DNA of 64,000 nt, from assembly GCF_000181515.1 (NCBI RefSeq), contig NZ_ABCG01000001.1, positions 62,001 through 126,000 of the forward strand, in the 5' to 3' direction. The position numbers and the translations under genes are program-made. Under the pieces are notes generated by a model that was given only the letters and a program-made list of their open reading frames with translations, made no database searches and was not told where the DNA came from. Positions 34,486 through 43,880 of the stretch are shown one piece after another (within the stretch, counting starts at the first letter, position 1; every line of letters begins with the position of its first letter). Source of the DNA: Erythrobacter sp. SD-21 (lineage in GTDB: Bacteria; Pseudomonadota; Alphaproteobacteria; Sphingomonadales; Sphingomonadaceae).

Positions 34486-34904
34486 TCCCGTCCGCCATCC
34501 TGTTGCTTGCAGTTGCGCAACCCGCAGGCTCTACCGAGCTAGACTGCCACGACACTTCGACCCAGCACGAACTCAACCGATGTGCCGCGATCGAATACGA
34601 GCGGGCCGATGCCGAACTCAATCGGGTTTGGGGCGAATTGCGAAGGTTGATGCAGGGTAGGGACGAGGCCGTAACGGATGGACGTCCTTCATCATGGCAG
34701 CTGTTGCGCCGAGCGCAGCAAAGCTGGATCGAGTTTCGCGATGCGCATTGTCGACTGGAAGGATATGATGCGCGGGGAGGCTCGATGGAGCCGCTATTGG
34801 TCAGCAATTGTCTGGAACGGCTGACCCGCGCACGCGTCGAACAACTCGAAGCGCTGCAGACAAACCAGATATCGGGCGAACCGAAAAGATCGAGAGAAAG
34901 ATAG
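34482..34904 (+). CDS. LprI/DUF1311-like periplasmic protein
   Basis: 140 residues with a short N-terminal signal (AILLLAVAQPAGS). DUF1311 pattern: CHDTSTQHELNRCAAIEYERADAELN in part (TQHELNRCAAIEYERADAEL), QLLRRAQQSWIEFRDAHC, NCLERLTRARVEQL; four Cys probably form two disulfides. Members such as LprI inhibit lysozyme, though most have unknown roles. It overlaps the DUF3445 gene by four bases and ends two bases before pccA. Confidence 0.8.
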   Translation: MIPSAILLLAVAQPAGSTELDCHDTSTQHELNRCAAIEYERADAELNRVWGELRRLMQGRDEAVTDGRPSSWQLLRRAQQSWIEFRDAHCRLEGYDARGGSMEPLLVSNCLERLTRARVEQLEALQTNQISGEPKRSRER

Positions 34905-34906
34905 GA

Positions 34907-36973
34907 ATGTTCAAGAAGATCCTGATCGCCAACCGCGGTGAAATTGCCTGCCGTGTTATCAAGACCGCGCGCCGGATGGGTATCGAGACGGTTGCCGTCT
35001 ATTCCGATGCCGATGCGCGTGCGCCCTTCGTGCGCATGGCGGATGAGGCGGTGCATATCGGCCCCGCTCCGGCCGCCGAAAGCTACCTGGTTGCCGAGAA
35101 AATCATCGAGGCGGCCAAGCAGACTGGCGCCGAAGCGGTGCATCCGGGCTATGGCTTCCTCTCCGAACGCGCGAGCTTCGTCGAGGCGCTGGAGGCGGAG
35201 AATATCGCCTTCATCGGCCCGCCGACCAACGCCATCGCGGCGATGGGCGACAAGATCGAATCCAAGAAACTGGCGAAGGAAGCGGGCGTGAACGTCGTCC
35301 CCGGCTTCGTCGGCGAAATCCGCGATACCGACCATGCGGTCGAGATCAGCAACGACATCGGCTTTCCGGTGATGATGAAGGCCAGCGCGGGCGGCGGCGG
35401 CAAGGGCATGCGCCTCGCCTGGTCTGAAAAGGACGTGCGCGAAGGCTTCGAGGCGACCAAGCGCGAAGGTCTCAACTCCTTCGGCGACGACCGTGTCTTC
35501 ATCGAGAAATTCATCGAGAACCCGCGCCACATCGAGATCCAGATCCTCGGCGACAAGCACGGCAACGTGATCTATCTCAACGAGCGCGAATGCTCGATCC
35601 AGCGTCGCCACCAGAAGGTGGTGGAAGAAGCGCCGTCGCCCTTCGTCACACCCAAGATGCGCAAGGCCATGGGTGAGCAGTGCGTCGCGCTGTCCAAAGC
35701 GGTGAACTATCACAGCGCCGGGACGGTCGAACTGATCGTTTCGGGCGCGGACCCGACGGGGGAGAGCTTCTACTTCCTCGAAATGAACACCCGCCTGCAG
35801 GTGGAGCATCCGGTTACCGAAGCGATCACGGGCGTCGACCTCGTCGAGCAGATGATCCGCGTGGCGGCGGGCGAGAAGCTCGCCATGACGCAAGACGATG
35901 TGATGATCGACGGTTGGGCCATCGAAAACCGCGTCTATGCCGAAGACCCCTATCGCGGCTTCCTGCCCTCTACGGGCCGCCTCGTGCACTACCAGCCGCC
36001 GGTCGAACCCTGGTCGGATGATGGAGAAGAGAACGGCCGCCGCGGCGTTGCCGGTATACGCGTCGACGATGGCGTCTTCGAAGGCGGCGAAGTGTCGATG
36101 TTCTATGACCCGATGATCGCCAAGCTGGTGACCTGGGGCGAAACGCGCGACGAGGCCGCCGATCTGCAGGTCGCCGCGCTCGACGCCTTCCGCATCGAGG
36201 GGCTGGGCCACAATGTCGATTTTCTCAGCGCCATCATGCAGCACCCGCGCTTCCGTTCGGGCGAGCTGACGACAGGCTTCATCGCCGAGGAATACCCCGA
36301 AGGCTTCGAAGGTGCTCCAGCGGACGAGCGGCTGCGCGGTGTTCTTGCGGCGGTCGGCGGCGTGATCGCGACCGCCGATGCCGACCGCGCGCGTCGGATC
36401 GACCAGCAGCTCGACGGCGAAGAATACGCCCCGGGCGACTGGACGGTTCGCATCGGGGAGCGCGAGGAAGGCTCGACCACGCATGAGGTCGTGCTTGGCG
36501 AGGATGCGCTCACCGTCGATGGCGAGCCTGTCACGATCGAGATGCAGTACACGCCGGGCGAGCCGATGGTGGACGTGGCGCTTTACGACAACGGCGCGGA
36601 CGAGAATGCCGAACCGCTGGAGGTCTACACGATCCAGCTGAAGTCCACGCGCACCGGCTACAAGATGACCACGCGCGGAGCGACGCACAGTCTGCGCATC
36701 CTGCAGACGCGTATCGCGCATCTGGCCGGCCACATGATCGAGAAGACGCCGCCCGATCTTTCCAAGATGCTGATCTGCCCGATGCCGGGCCTGCTGGTTA
36801 AGCTGCACGTTGCGGAAGGCGAGGAGGTTCAGCCGGGCCAGCCGCTCGCGACGGTGGAGGCGATGAAGATGGAGAACATCCTGCGCGCCGAAAAACAGGC
36901 GACCGTCGGCACGATCAACGCCGCCGAGGGCGACAGCCTGGCCGTAGACGAGGTCATTCTCGAACTTGAATAG
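34907..36973 (+). CDS. pccA: Propionyl-CoA (acyl-CoA) carboxylase alpha subunit, biotin-carrying
   Basis: 688 residues from ATG 34907 with ATAGGA before it. Biotin carboxylase domain at 1-450: FKKILIANRGEIACRVI, ATP-grasp loop KASAGGGGKGMRLA, catalytic EMNTRLQVEHPVTE. The BT linker region follows and the biotinyl domain closes the protein with LATVEAMKMENILRA, the lysine carrying biotin. Catalyses ATP-dependent carboxylation of biotin, handed to PccB. PccA-type length and linker rather than the short AccC. It closes the propionate locus. Confidence 0.95.
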   Translation: MFKKILIANRGEIACRVIKTARRMGIETVAVYSDADARAPFVRMADEAVHIGPAPAAESYLVAEKIIEAAKQTGAEAVHPGYGFLSERASFVEALEAENIAFIGPPTNAIAAMGDKIESKKLAKEAGVNVVPGFVGEIRDTDHAVEISNDIGFPVMMKASAGGGGKGMRLAWSEKDVREGFEATKREGLNSFGDDRVFIEKFIENPRHIEIQILGDKHGNVIYLNERECSIQRRHQKVVEEAPSPFVTPKMRKAMGEQCVALSKAVNYHSAGTVELIVSGADPTGESFYFLEMNTRLQVEHPVTEAITGVDLVEQMIRVAAGEKLAMTQDDVMIDGWAIENRVYAEDPYRGFLPSTGRLVHYQPPVEPWSDDGEENGRRGVAGIRVDDGVFEGGEVSMFYDPMIAKLVTWGETRDEAADLQVAALDAFRIEGLGHNVDFLSAIMQHPRFRSGELTTGFIAEEYPEGFEGAPADERLRGVLAAVGGVIATADADRARRIDQQLDGEEYAPGDWTVRIGEREEGSTTHEVVLGEDALTVDGEPVTIEMQYTPGEPMVDVALYDNGADENAEPLEVYTIQLKSTRTGYKMTTRGATHSLRILQTRIAHLAGHMIEKTPPDLSKMLICPMPGLLVKLHVAEGEEVQPGQPLATVEAMKMENILRAEKQATVGTINAAEGDSLAVDEVILELE

Positions 36974-37153
36974 GCGCTGCGCTTTCGATTCACCAAAAAC
37001 GCGCGCAATTTCGCTCAAGCACGCGAGTTAGAATCTTGCGAAATTGGGCTTGTCCGGAAGTATCTTGGTAAACGCGCTGGTAACGACTCATCGCGCTGGA
37101 GATACTGTCTGTCTTCGAGTCGCATGTGAAACCGACATGCAGGAGCAGACACT

Positions 37154-37408
37154 ATGGCACACAGGGGAACAGGGTTCTTCGACACCAGGGGGCATTTCTT
37201 CAAGACCCCGGACGAAGCGACGATCAGCGATCTCGCGGGCGTCCTCGGGAAGATCGGCGACGGGGAAAGTCTCGCGCCGGGCATCGCCCAGACCATGCTG
37301 GATCGACGAATGGAGATCGAGCGGCTCTTCGCCGAACACGACGCCATGATGGCGGATTACCAACCCGTCGGCGCCGGCAAGGTGACCAGGCTGCCGCGCG
37401 CGAGCTAG
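37154..37408 (+). CDS. Small hypothetical protein
   Basis: 84 residues, ATG with AGGAG eight bases upstream. Begins MAHRGTGFFDTRGHFFKTPDEAT; here the core FFKTPDEATISDLAGVLGKI and a helical tail with EIERLFAEHDAMM are noted. Short segments only; no signal or TM. It looks genuine by codon use and ribosome site, but I recognise no family. From 36974 to 37153 no gene is seen. Its 3' end overlaps the convergent CPBP gene by four bases. Confidence 0.6.
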   Translation: MAHRGTGFFDTRGHFFKTPDEATISDLAGVLGKIGDGESLAPGIAQTMLDRRMEIERLFAEHDAMMADYQPVGAGKVTRLPRAS

Positions 37409-38124
37409 GAGGCGCAGGCCTCCTGGCCCTGCTGGGGAGGGGCCAGGTACCAGTCCCGCCGGAAGGCGACGAGGGCGAGGGCCACGACCACCATTGCGCC
37501 CACCATCAGGTGGAACAGCGCCAGGGCCTGCGCTTGTGAAACATGCGCCTCGAGCGCCATGATCGAGGCGTTGTAGCTGCCGTGAAGGGCGATGCAGCCG
37601 ATCAGGCCTCCGCGTTTGGTCCCGATCAGCAGGGTCATGATCACGCTCAGCGCCAACGCCCCCAATCCCAGCGCGGGTAGGGCGAACAGCTTGGGGCCGT
37701 GCCACAGCGCCCAGATAGCCCCGACACCCAGCGAAACCGCGAGCGGGGACAACCGGGCAAGGAGCCGCCGCGTCAGGTAGAACCGCCAGCCGATCTCCTC
37801 GAGCAGACCCACGACAGCAACATTGAATGCCCACAGGCCGTAGACCCGGGGGTCGGAATAGGCGGCCACGAGCGCGCCGGACTCGATACCGACCAGCAGG
37901 CTTGCTATGATCGACAGGCCGAGGATGACGGGGATAAGGGCCAGCATTTGCCAGCTTGGCGGGGTGCACACCGCGTCCTTTTTCAGGGAGCGCACGAGCG
38001 AGCGACCCTCGATCCGCATCGCGAGCGCAGCCGCCAGTGCCGGGCCCGAGACGGCCCCTGCCTGCACCCACCAGCCGCTTGCTCCCATGAACATAAGAGC
38101 GAAGCCCAGCGCGTAGCTCAGCAC
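37405..38124 (-). CDS. CPBP family intramembrane metalloprotease
   Basis: 239 residues from a GTG; in-frame codons upstream continue the hydrophobic N-terminus (IAIFIALAF) without an ATG, GTG or TTG, so the true start may be a rarer codon. Six or so membrane segments. CPBP motifs: EEIGWRFYL (EExxxR), WALWHGPKLF (H with F three on) and HGSYN (HxxxN). These are type II CAAX prenyl-endopeptidase relatives (Rce1/Abi). Many bacterial ones have unknown substrates. Downstream of aroB-aroK on the same strand with an 88-base gap. Confidence 0.82.
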   Translation of the reverse strand: MLSYALGFALMFMGASGWWVQAGAVSGPALAAALAMRIEGRSLVRSLKKDAVCTPPSWQMLALIPVILGLSIIASLLVGIESGALVAAYSDPRVYGLWAFNVAVVGLLEEIGWRFYLTRRLLARLSPLAVSLGVGAIWALWHGPKLFALPALGLGALALSVIMTLLIGTKRGGLIGCIALHGSYNASIMALEAHVSQAQALALFHLMVGAMVVVALALVAFRRDWYLAPPQQGQEACAS

Positions 38125-38212
38125 GAAGGCAAGAGCGATAAAGATTGCAATCGGGCGGATGGGTCGGATCTCGTAAAGTCGGTATGGCGCCAGCGCGGGC
38201 TTCGAGGCGCGC

Positions 38213-39322
38213 CTAATGCGCCTGCAACTGCTCGTCCAGAAAAGCGGCTATGTCGGTCAGGTCGACATCGCGCGCCTGCCAGGCCTCGCCGATGCCGCGC
38301 AGCAGGATGAAGGGCAGGGTGCCCGCGTCCATCTTCTTGTCGTGCAGCATGTGGTCGGCAAGCGTTCGCCCGTCGCACTCCAGTCCGAGCGCAGCGATTT
38401 CCGCAGGGAGCCCCGCCGCGTCGACAGCGCGAGTGACGCGCGCTGCATTCTCACCTGAAATCTCGCCGCGCCGCGCCGAGTAGCGCGCGGCCAGCACCAT
38501 GCCGAGGGCGACACCTTCGCCGTGCAGCAGGTGGTCGGAAAATCCGGTCTCGGCCTCCAAAGCATGGCCGAAGGTGTGGCCAAGGTTGAGTAACGCGCGC
38601 GCCCCGCTGGTCTCGCGCTCGTCCTCGGCGACGATCCGGGCCTTGGCAGCAACGCTGGTCGCCGCCGCCCGTTCGAGCGCAGCCTCGTCCAGCGCAAGCA
38701 CGGCATCGCCGTTCTCCTCCAGCCAGTCGAAGAAACCCGCATCGCCCAGCACGCCGTATTTCAGCACCTCGGCATAGCCTGCGCGCAATTCGCGTGGCGG
38801 CAATGTCGAAAGCGTGTCCAGATCGGCCAACACAAGCGAGGGCTGGTGGAACGCACCGACAAGGTTCTTGCCCGCTGCCGTGTTGATCGCGGTCTTGCCG
38901 CCCACGGAGCTGTCGACCTGGGCGAGCAGGGTGGTGGGCAATTGCACGAAGCCGCAGCCCCGTTTCAGGATGGCGCAGGCAAAACCGGTAAGGTCGCCGA
39001 CCACGCCGCCGCCCAGGGCCAGCACATGGTCCCCGCGCTCCACGCCTTCGGCCAGCAGCCAGTCGGTCAGCCGCATGAGGCTTTCCCAGCTCTTGGAGCC
39101 TTCGCCGGGCGCAACCTCATACCAGCGCGGCTCCTTGCCGGCAGACGCCAGCGATTGCTCGACCGCCGCACCCCAATGCAATCTCGCATTGGCATCCGCG
39201 ACGATCGGGACGCAAGTCTTGCGCAGGAAAGGCGCCGCCTCGCGTGCGATATCGGATAGGAGGCCGCGCGCCACGCGGACCTCGTAGCTGCGGCCTGTTA
39301 GCTCGACCGTGATTACTGCCAT
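38213..39322 (-). CDS. aroB: 3-dehydroquinate synthase
   Basis: 369 residues. GGGVVGDLTGFACAIL is the NAD-binding glycine loop; QLPTTLLAQVDSSVGGKTAI and NLVGAFHQPSLVLADL contain conserved lysines; NLGHTFGHALE holds zinc-binding histidines and ALGMVLAARYSARRG follows. It cyclises DAHP to 3-dehydroquinate in the shikimate pathway. Its first ten bases overlap the end of aroK, and both are cotranslated. Confidence 0.97.
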   Translation of the reverse strand: MAVITVELTGRSYEVRVARGLLSDIAREAAPFLRKTCVPIVADANARLHWGAAVEQSLASAGKEPRWYEVAPGEGSKSWESLMRLTDWLLAEGVERGDHVLALGGGVVGDLTGFACAILKRGCGFVQLPTTLLAQVDSSVGGKTAINTAAGKNLVGAFHQPSLVLADLDTLSTLPPRELRAGYAEVLKYGVLGDAGFFDWLEENGDAVLALDEAALERAAATSVAAKARIVAEDERETSGARALLNLGHTFGHALEAETGFSDHLLHGEGVALGMVLAARYSARRGEISGENAARVTRAVDAAGLPAEIAALGLECDGRTLADHMLHDKKMDAGTLPFILLRGIGEAWQARDVDLTDIAAFLDEQLQAH

Positions 39323-39882
39323 GCGGCCAGTTCCCTGACGATGCGCTGGACGGTCGCTTCATGCGGCCCCTCGTCTGTCACGACATGGACCTGCGCCTGC
39401 GCATAGGCGGCGCTGCGTCGTTCCTTCAGATCGCGCAGGATCGTGCGAGGGTCGCCGCTCTTGAGCAACGGGCGCGTATCCTTGCGGCTGGTACGCTCCA
39501 CCAAGGTATCGAGATCGCAGTCGAGCCAGATCGCGAGACCCTGTTCGAGCACCAGCGCGCGGGTCTCGTCGTCGACGAAGGCGCCGCCCCCGGTGGCGAT
39601 CACGCCGTGGCCTTCTTCCATCAACCGGGCGATCACGCGCCGTTCGCCATCGCGGAAATAGGCCTCGCCATGCGCTTCGAAGATTTCCGCAACGCTGCGA
39701 TTGGCCGCGCGTTCGATTTCCTCGTCGGCGTCGACGAAATCGCGCTCAAGCGCTGTCGCCAGCCGCCGGCCGATGGTCGACTTGCCGACGCCCATCAGCC
39801 CGACCAGCACCAGCGGGCGCACGATCCGGCGTGCCTTGAGCACCTGCTGCAATGTTTGGTCGGAAGTCTGCGCGTTGTTCAT
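39313..39882 (-). CDS. aroK: Shikimate kinase
   Basis: 189 residues from ATG 39882. P-loop LVGLMGVGKSTIGRRLA, shikimate site DADEEIERAANRSVAEIF, GEAYFRDGERRVIARL and ATGGGAFVDDETR, lid RTSRKDTRPLL. Phosphorylates shikimate with ATP. N-terminal extension of about 20 residues before the P-loop. First gene of the aroK-aroB operon; divergent from the small TM protein gene 48 bases away. Confidence 0.95.
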   Translation of the reverse strand: MNNAQTSDQTLQQVLKARRIVRPLVLVGLMGVGKSTIGRRLATALERDFVDADEEIERAANRSVAEIFEAHGEAYFRDGERRVIARLMEEGHGVIATGGGAFVDDETRALVLEQGLAIWLDCDLDTLVERTSRKDTRPLLKSGDPRTILRDLKERRSAAYAQAQVHVVTDEGPHEATVQRIVRELAAWQ

Positions 39883-39930
39883 TGCCGCTCGGCCTATAGA
39901 TGCGCTAGGGCGCGGGCAAGACATACGGAT

Positions 39931-40092
39931 TTGAGCAAGGATACGAAAAACTTGGCCGTCAAACGTTCGAACATCGTGTGGGTCGTCCTGCTCGCGATTG
40001 CCGGTATCCTTGTGGCCGCCTGGGTAGATGGGGGCGAAGAGCCGCTGCGCACGATCAAGCAGCCGGTCGAGCTGCCGGAGGGCACGCTATGA
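39931..40092 (+). CDS. Small single-TM protein upstream of periplasmic protein gene
   Basis: 53 residues from TTG 39931 (or TTG 39952). One membrane helix, NIVWVVLLAIAGILVAAWV, with a basic N-terminal flank and a 23-residue acidic tail. Its TGA overlaps the ATG of the next gene, so the two are coupled. No known family; probably an inner-membrane partner of the following secreted protein. Confidence 0.6.
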   Translation: MSKDTKNLAVKRSNIVWVVLLAIAGILVAAWVDGGEEPLRTIKQPVELPEGTL

Positions 40093-41897
40093 GCCGCGGC
40101 CTGCTGCTGGCCGGCGCGGCGCTGGTCGTTTCCTCGACCGTGGTTTTTGCGCAGCGTGCGCCGGAAAGCATCCTGCCGCCTGCGCAGGAAGCGGCAACGG
40201 AAACACCGACACCCGCGCCAGCACCGGCACAACCCGATCCCGAGGGGGCGGTGGTGCAACCGGTGCCCTCGGCGCCGACGCCTGTCGATACCTCGGGCGT
40301 GGATTTGTCCGACATCCCCTCGGCTGCCGAGCTCGAAGCCATGACGACGGAAGAGCTGGACGATCTGTTCGGGCTCAAGCCGCGCTACGACATTCCGCCC
40401 GCCGCGCGCCGGTCGACCGAACAGATCGGTGTGGTGTCGGTCGAAGAAGGCGGCCTTCCCGTTGCTTCGCTCGCGCGCCAGCCGGCCTCGCTCGTGCGCG
40501 CGGCTTTGGAGGCGAGCGAAGGGTCGGTCATTTCGCGTTGGGGTCATATCCTCCTGCGCCGCACCCTTGCCAGCCGTCTGGTCGCGCCCGAAGGCATGAA
40601 CCCTGTCGAATTCGCTGCTCTGCGCGCATCCATGCTGAATGCAATGGGCGAACACGCGGCAGCGCGCGCGCTGGTGCAGGATGTCGACACGGCGAATTAC
40701 AACGGCGCGCTGACCAACGCGGCGCTCAGAGCCTATCTCGGCACGGCCGATATTGTCGGCGCCTGCCCGGTAGTGCGGCTCGACGGCGTCGATGGAGAGG
40801 GTCTGCAATGGTCGATGTTCGAAGGCATTTGCTCCGCCTATGCCGGTGAAACGACTTCGGCGCAGAACGATTTGCGCCGCCTGTTCAGCCGCGCCGCTGA
40901 AGCCGACCAGATCGACGTGTTGCTGGCTCAACGTTTCGCAGGGGCCGCGGGGCAGGGGCGCCGTGCGGTGACGATCGAGTGGGACGGGGTCGAGGAGATG
41001 AACCCCTGGCGGTTTGCGCTGGCCAATGCGCTGGGCGAGCCGATCCCGGAAAACCTGTCCGAAGACCTCGGGCCCTATTATCGCAAGTCCTCCGCGTTGA
41101 TCCCCGCGCTGCCCGTGGCGCAGCGCCTTGGCGGGGCGGACGATGCCGCGGAAGAGGGCATCCTCTCGGCCCGCGCGATGGTGGACCTTTATTCGCAGCT
41201 TTATGCAGCGCGCGAAGAGCAGGAGGACGATGCAGCCGTGGCGCTCTCCACCCGCCTGCGCGATGCCTATACCGACCCGTCACCCTCGGCGCGTCTTGCC
41301 GCGATAAAGGATGTCTGGGGCAATGACCCTTCGGCCTACGGGCGACTGGTCTTGACCGCTTATGCCGCCGCGCGCCTGACGCCGAGTGAGGATTTCGAAG
41401 AGGATGCGGGCGCGCTGATCGCCTCGATGCTCACCGCCGGGCTCGACCGGGACGCAATGCGCTGGTCGGGCGTGGTCGACGAAGGTTCGGTCGGCTGGGC
41501 GCTGCTGGCGCTCGCCAATCCGCAAGGAGGACAGGTGAGCGACGGCCAGCTCGACAGCTTCCAGGATGCGGACGATACAAGCGGGAAACGCAAATCGCGC
41601 ATGCTGCTGGCGGGCCTGGCCGGGCTTGGCCGGACGGATGCGGACAATATCGCCGAATACAGCGAGCGACTGGGCGTGAACCTGTCCGCGCCGACGGCCT
41701 GGACGCGGATGATCGACAAGGCGGCCGAGGCGGGCAATCCCGCGCTGGTCTCAATTCTTGCCGGGCTTGGCATGCAGGGCACGGACTGGGACCAGATGAC
41801 CGCGCGCCATCTCTATCACATCGTCTCGGCCTTGAACCGTGTCGGGCTGGAGGCCGAGGCCCGGATGATCGCCGCGGAGGCGGTCGCGCGCGCCTGA
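40089..41897 (+). CDS. Hypothetical periplasmic alpha-helical repeat protein
   Basis: 602 residues. Signal peptide 1-21 (GLLLAGAALVVSSTVVFA then Q), followed by a Pro/Thr/Ala-rich linker to about 66. The remainder is Ala/Leu-rich and helical, with TPR- or Sel1-like pairs such as ASMLNAMGEHAAARALVQDV and LTNAALRAYLGTADIVGACP. No enzyme motif. It may be a periplasmic scaffold. Coupled to the 53-residue TM protein, and followed 22 bases later by xerD, an arrangement between aroK and xerD that is probably conserved in relatives. Confidence 0.7.
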   Translation: MSRGLLLAGAALVVSSTVVFAQRAPESILPPAQEAATETPTPAPAPAQPDPEGAVVQPVPSAPTPVDTSGVDLSDIPSAAELEAMTTEELDDLFGLKPRYDIPPAARRSTEQIGVVSVEEGGLPVASLARQPASLVRAALEASEGSVISRWGHILLRRTLASRLVAPEGMNPVEFAALRASMLNAMGEHAAARALVQDVDTANYNGALTNAALRAYLGTADIVGACPVVRLDGVDGEGLQWSMFEGICSAYAGETTSAQNDLRRLFSRAAEADQIDVLLAQRFAGAAGQGRRAVTIEWDGVEEMNPWRFALANALGEPIPENLSEDLGPYYRKSSALIPALPVAQRLGGADDAAEEGILSARAMVDLYSQLYAAREEQEDDAAVALSTRLRDAYTDPSPSARLAAIKDVWGNDPSAYGRLVLTAYAAARLTPSEDFEEDAGALIASMLTAGLDRDAMRWSGVVDEGSVGWALLALANPQGGQVSDGQLDSFQDADDTSGKRKSRMLLAGLAGLGRTDADNIAEYSERLGVNLSAPTAWTRMIDKAAEAGNPALVSILAGLGMQGTDWDQMTARHLYHIVSALNRVGLEAEARMIAAEAVARA

Positions 41898-41919
41898 CGG
41901 TTCGAGTGACCGGGGGCCG

Positions 41920-42798
41920 ATGAGCGATATCGACGATTTCCTCGCCATGCTCGCTGCCGAACGCGGCGCGGCGCGCAACACGCTGCTCGCCTATGGGCGC
42001 GATCTAAACCAGGCGGAGGAATTGTTGGGCGAGAAGTTGGCGGGTGCCACTCCGGCGCAATTGGCGAAGCTGGGGCAGGGCTGGTCGTCGCTGGCACCGG
42101 CGACGCTGGCGCGCAAGATTTCGGCGCTGCGGCAGTTCTTCGGTTTTCTCGTCGACGAGGGTGAGCGCGAGGACGATCCGACTTACGCCCTTCCGCGGCC
42201 CGCGACCCGTCGCCCATTGCCCAAGATTTTGTCCCACGCGCAGGTCGAGGCGCTGTTCGGCCGCGCCGAGGACGAAGCGGCGAGCGACCGGCCGCAAGCC
42301 GTGCGCCTCCTCGCCATGCTCGAACTGCTTTACGGTTCGGGCCTGCGCGCTAGCGAACTTGTCTCGCTTCCGCTCTCGGCGGTCCCGCGCGACGAGCCCT
42401 TTCTCACGGTGACGGGGAAGGGCGGACAGGCGCGACTGGTCCCTGTCAGCACGCGCGCCAAGCAGGCGCTTTCGCGCTGGCTGGCGCTCCGGCCGACAGG
42501 CTCGAACTACCTGTTCCCATCGCGAAGCGGCCATCTGACCCGCATCCGGCTCTACCAGATGCTCAAGGAACTGGCAGTGCGCGCCGATCTGCCGCCGGAA
42601 AAGCTGAGCCCCCATGTCCTGCGCCACGCCTTTGCGACCCATTTGCTGGAGGGCGGGGCGGATCTGCGCGCGCTCCAGACCCTGCTCGGCCATGCGGACA
42701 TCGCGACCACGCAGATCTACACGCATGTCGATGCCGCGCGGCTCGTAAAGCTGGTCAACGAGCGTCACCCGCTTGCGCAAGGAAGCCGTAGCGACTAG
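41920..42798 (+). CDS. xerD: Site-specific tyrosine recombinase XerD
   Basis: 292 residues. N-terminal SAM-like domain (FLAMLAAERGAARNTLLAY) and catalytic domain with Arg in GSGLRASELVSL, Lys in GKGGQARLVPV, HxLRH in HVLRHAFATHLLEGG, His in LLGHADIATTQIYTHV and the nucleophilic Tyr in the same segment. Closest in pattern to XerD (LPKILSHAQVEAL). Resolves chromosome dimers at dif with XerC and FtsK. Housekeeping context next to accA argues against a mobile-element integrase. Confidence 0.9.
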   Translation: MSDIDDFLAMLAAERGAARNTLLAYGRDLNQAEELLGEKLAGATPAQLAKLGQGWSSLAPATLARKISALRQFFGFLVDEGEREDDPTYALPRPATRRPLPKILSHAQVEALFGRAEDEAASDRPQAVRLLAMLELLYGSGLRASELVSLPLSAVPRDEPFLTVTGKGGQARLVPVSTRAKQALSRWLALRPTGSNYLFPSRSGHLTRIRLYQMLKELAVRADLPPEKLSPHVLRHAFATHLLEGGADLRALQTLLGHADIATTQIYTHVDAARLVKLVNERHPLAQGSRSD

Positions 42799-42808
42799 CG
42801 GCTAGGCC

Positions 42809-43753
42809 ATGGTTTCCTATCTCGAATTCGAAAAACCGGTCGCCGAGCTTGAACAGCGTATCGCCGAACTGCGCGCCGCCTCCGAAGGCGACGATGTCGA
42901 CATCTCGAACGAGTTGCGGCGTCTCGAGGTCAAGAGCAGCACGCTGCTCGAGACGACCTATGAATCGCTGTCGCCGTGGCAGAAGACGCAGGTCGCGCGG
43001 CATCCTTCGCGGCCGCATTTCCGCGACTATGTGGAACACGCCTTCGAGGAATTCATGCCCTTGGGCGGCGATCGCAATTTCGCCGAGGACGAGGCGATCA
43101 TGGGCGGCTTTGCCAAGCTTAATGGCCGCAAAGTGGTGCTGATCGGGCACGAGAAGGGCAACGATACCGCCAGCCGCATCCGGCACAATTTCGGCATGGG
43201 CAAGCCCGAAGGCTATCGCAAGGCGATTCGCCTGATGGAACTGGCCGACCGTTTCGGCCTGCCGGTGGTGACGCTGGTCGATACGTCGGGTGCGTTTCCG
43301 GGCGTGGAAGCCGAAGAGCGCGGACAGGCGGAAGCCATTGCCCGCTCGACCGAGGCCTGCCTCGCGCTGGGTGTGCCGATGGTGGCCAGCATCGTGGGCG
43401 AGGGCGGTTCGGGCGGCGCCGTGGCGCTGGCGAGCGCGGAGCGCGTGCTGATGCTCGAACACGCGGTCTATTCGGTGATTTCGCCCGAAGGCTGCGCTTC
43501 GATCCTGTGGCGTACGGCCGAAAAGGCGCCCGACGCGGCTGAAGCGATGAAGATCACCGCGCAGAATCTCGAAAAGCTCGGCGTGATTGATCGCATCGTC
43601 AAGGAACCGGTCGGTGGGGCCCATCGCGATCCTGCTGGCGCGGCCAAGGCGCTGGGCGAAGCGATCGGCGAGGAGCTCGACATGCTTTCGCGCCACGCCC
43701 CCGACGAACTGCGGCGGATGCGCGAAGAACGTTTCCTCACCATGGCGGGCTGA
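42809..43753 (+). CDS. accA: Acetyl-CoA carboxylase carboxyltransferase subunit alpha
   Basis: 314 residues. Starts [19 protein letters not shown], the AccA N-terminus. [39 protein letters not shown] and [20 protein letters not shown] form the active site. [21 protein letters not shown] completes it. With AccD it carboxylates acetyl-CoA to malonyl-CoA, the first step of fatty acid synthesis. Eleven bases after xerD. Confidence 0.97.
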   Translation: MVSYLEFEKPVAELEQRIAELRAASEGDDVDISNELRRLEVKSSTLLETTYESLSPWQKTQVARHPSRPHFRDYVEHAFEEFMPLGGDRNFAEDEAIMGGFAKLNGRKVVLIGHEKGNDTASRIRHNFGMGKPEGYRKAIRLMELADRFGLPVVTLVDTSGAFPGVEAEERGQAEAIARSTEACLALGVPMVASIVGEGGSGGAVALASAERVLMLEHAVYSVISPEGCASILWRTAEKAPDAAEAMKITAQNLEKLGVIDRIVKEPVGGAHRDPAGAAKALGEAIGEELDMLSRHAPDELRRMREERFLTMAG

Positions 43754-43880
43754 CACAGCCCCCCGTTCGAATTGCGGCGGGAACAAAGCCGCCGCTGCCC
43801 AAGTTTCTCTTTGCATAGACAGAACTTACGGGCGTGAGGGCATGAGCTCCTGCGCGCCTTTGCAAGGGGAGCCTGCCTTA

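Noticed and set aside
34313-37018. 900-codon minus-strand open frame
   Set aside because: Shadow of pccA and neighbours; translation is low-complexity His/Arg/Asp-rich with no motif.
41920-42798. Tyrosine recombinase as a phage or island integrase
   Set aside because: Length, motifs and place beside accA match housekeeping XerD.
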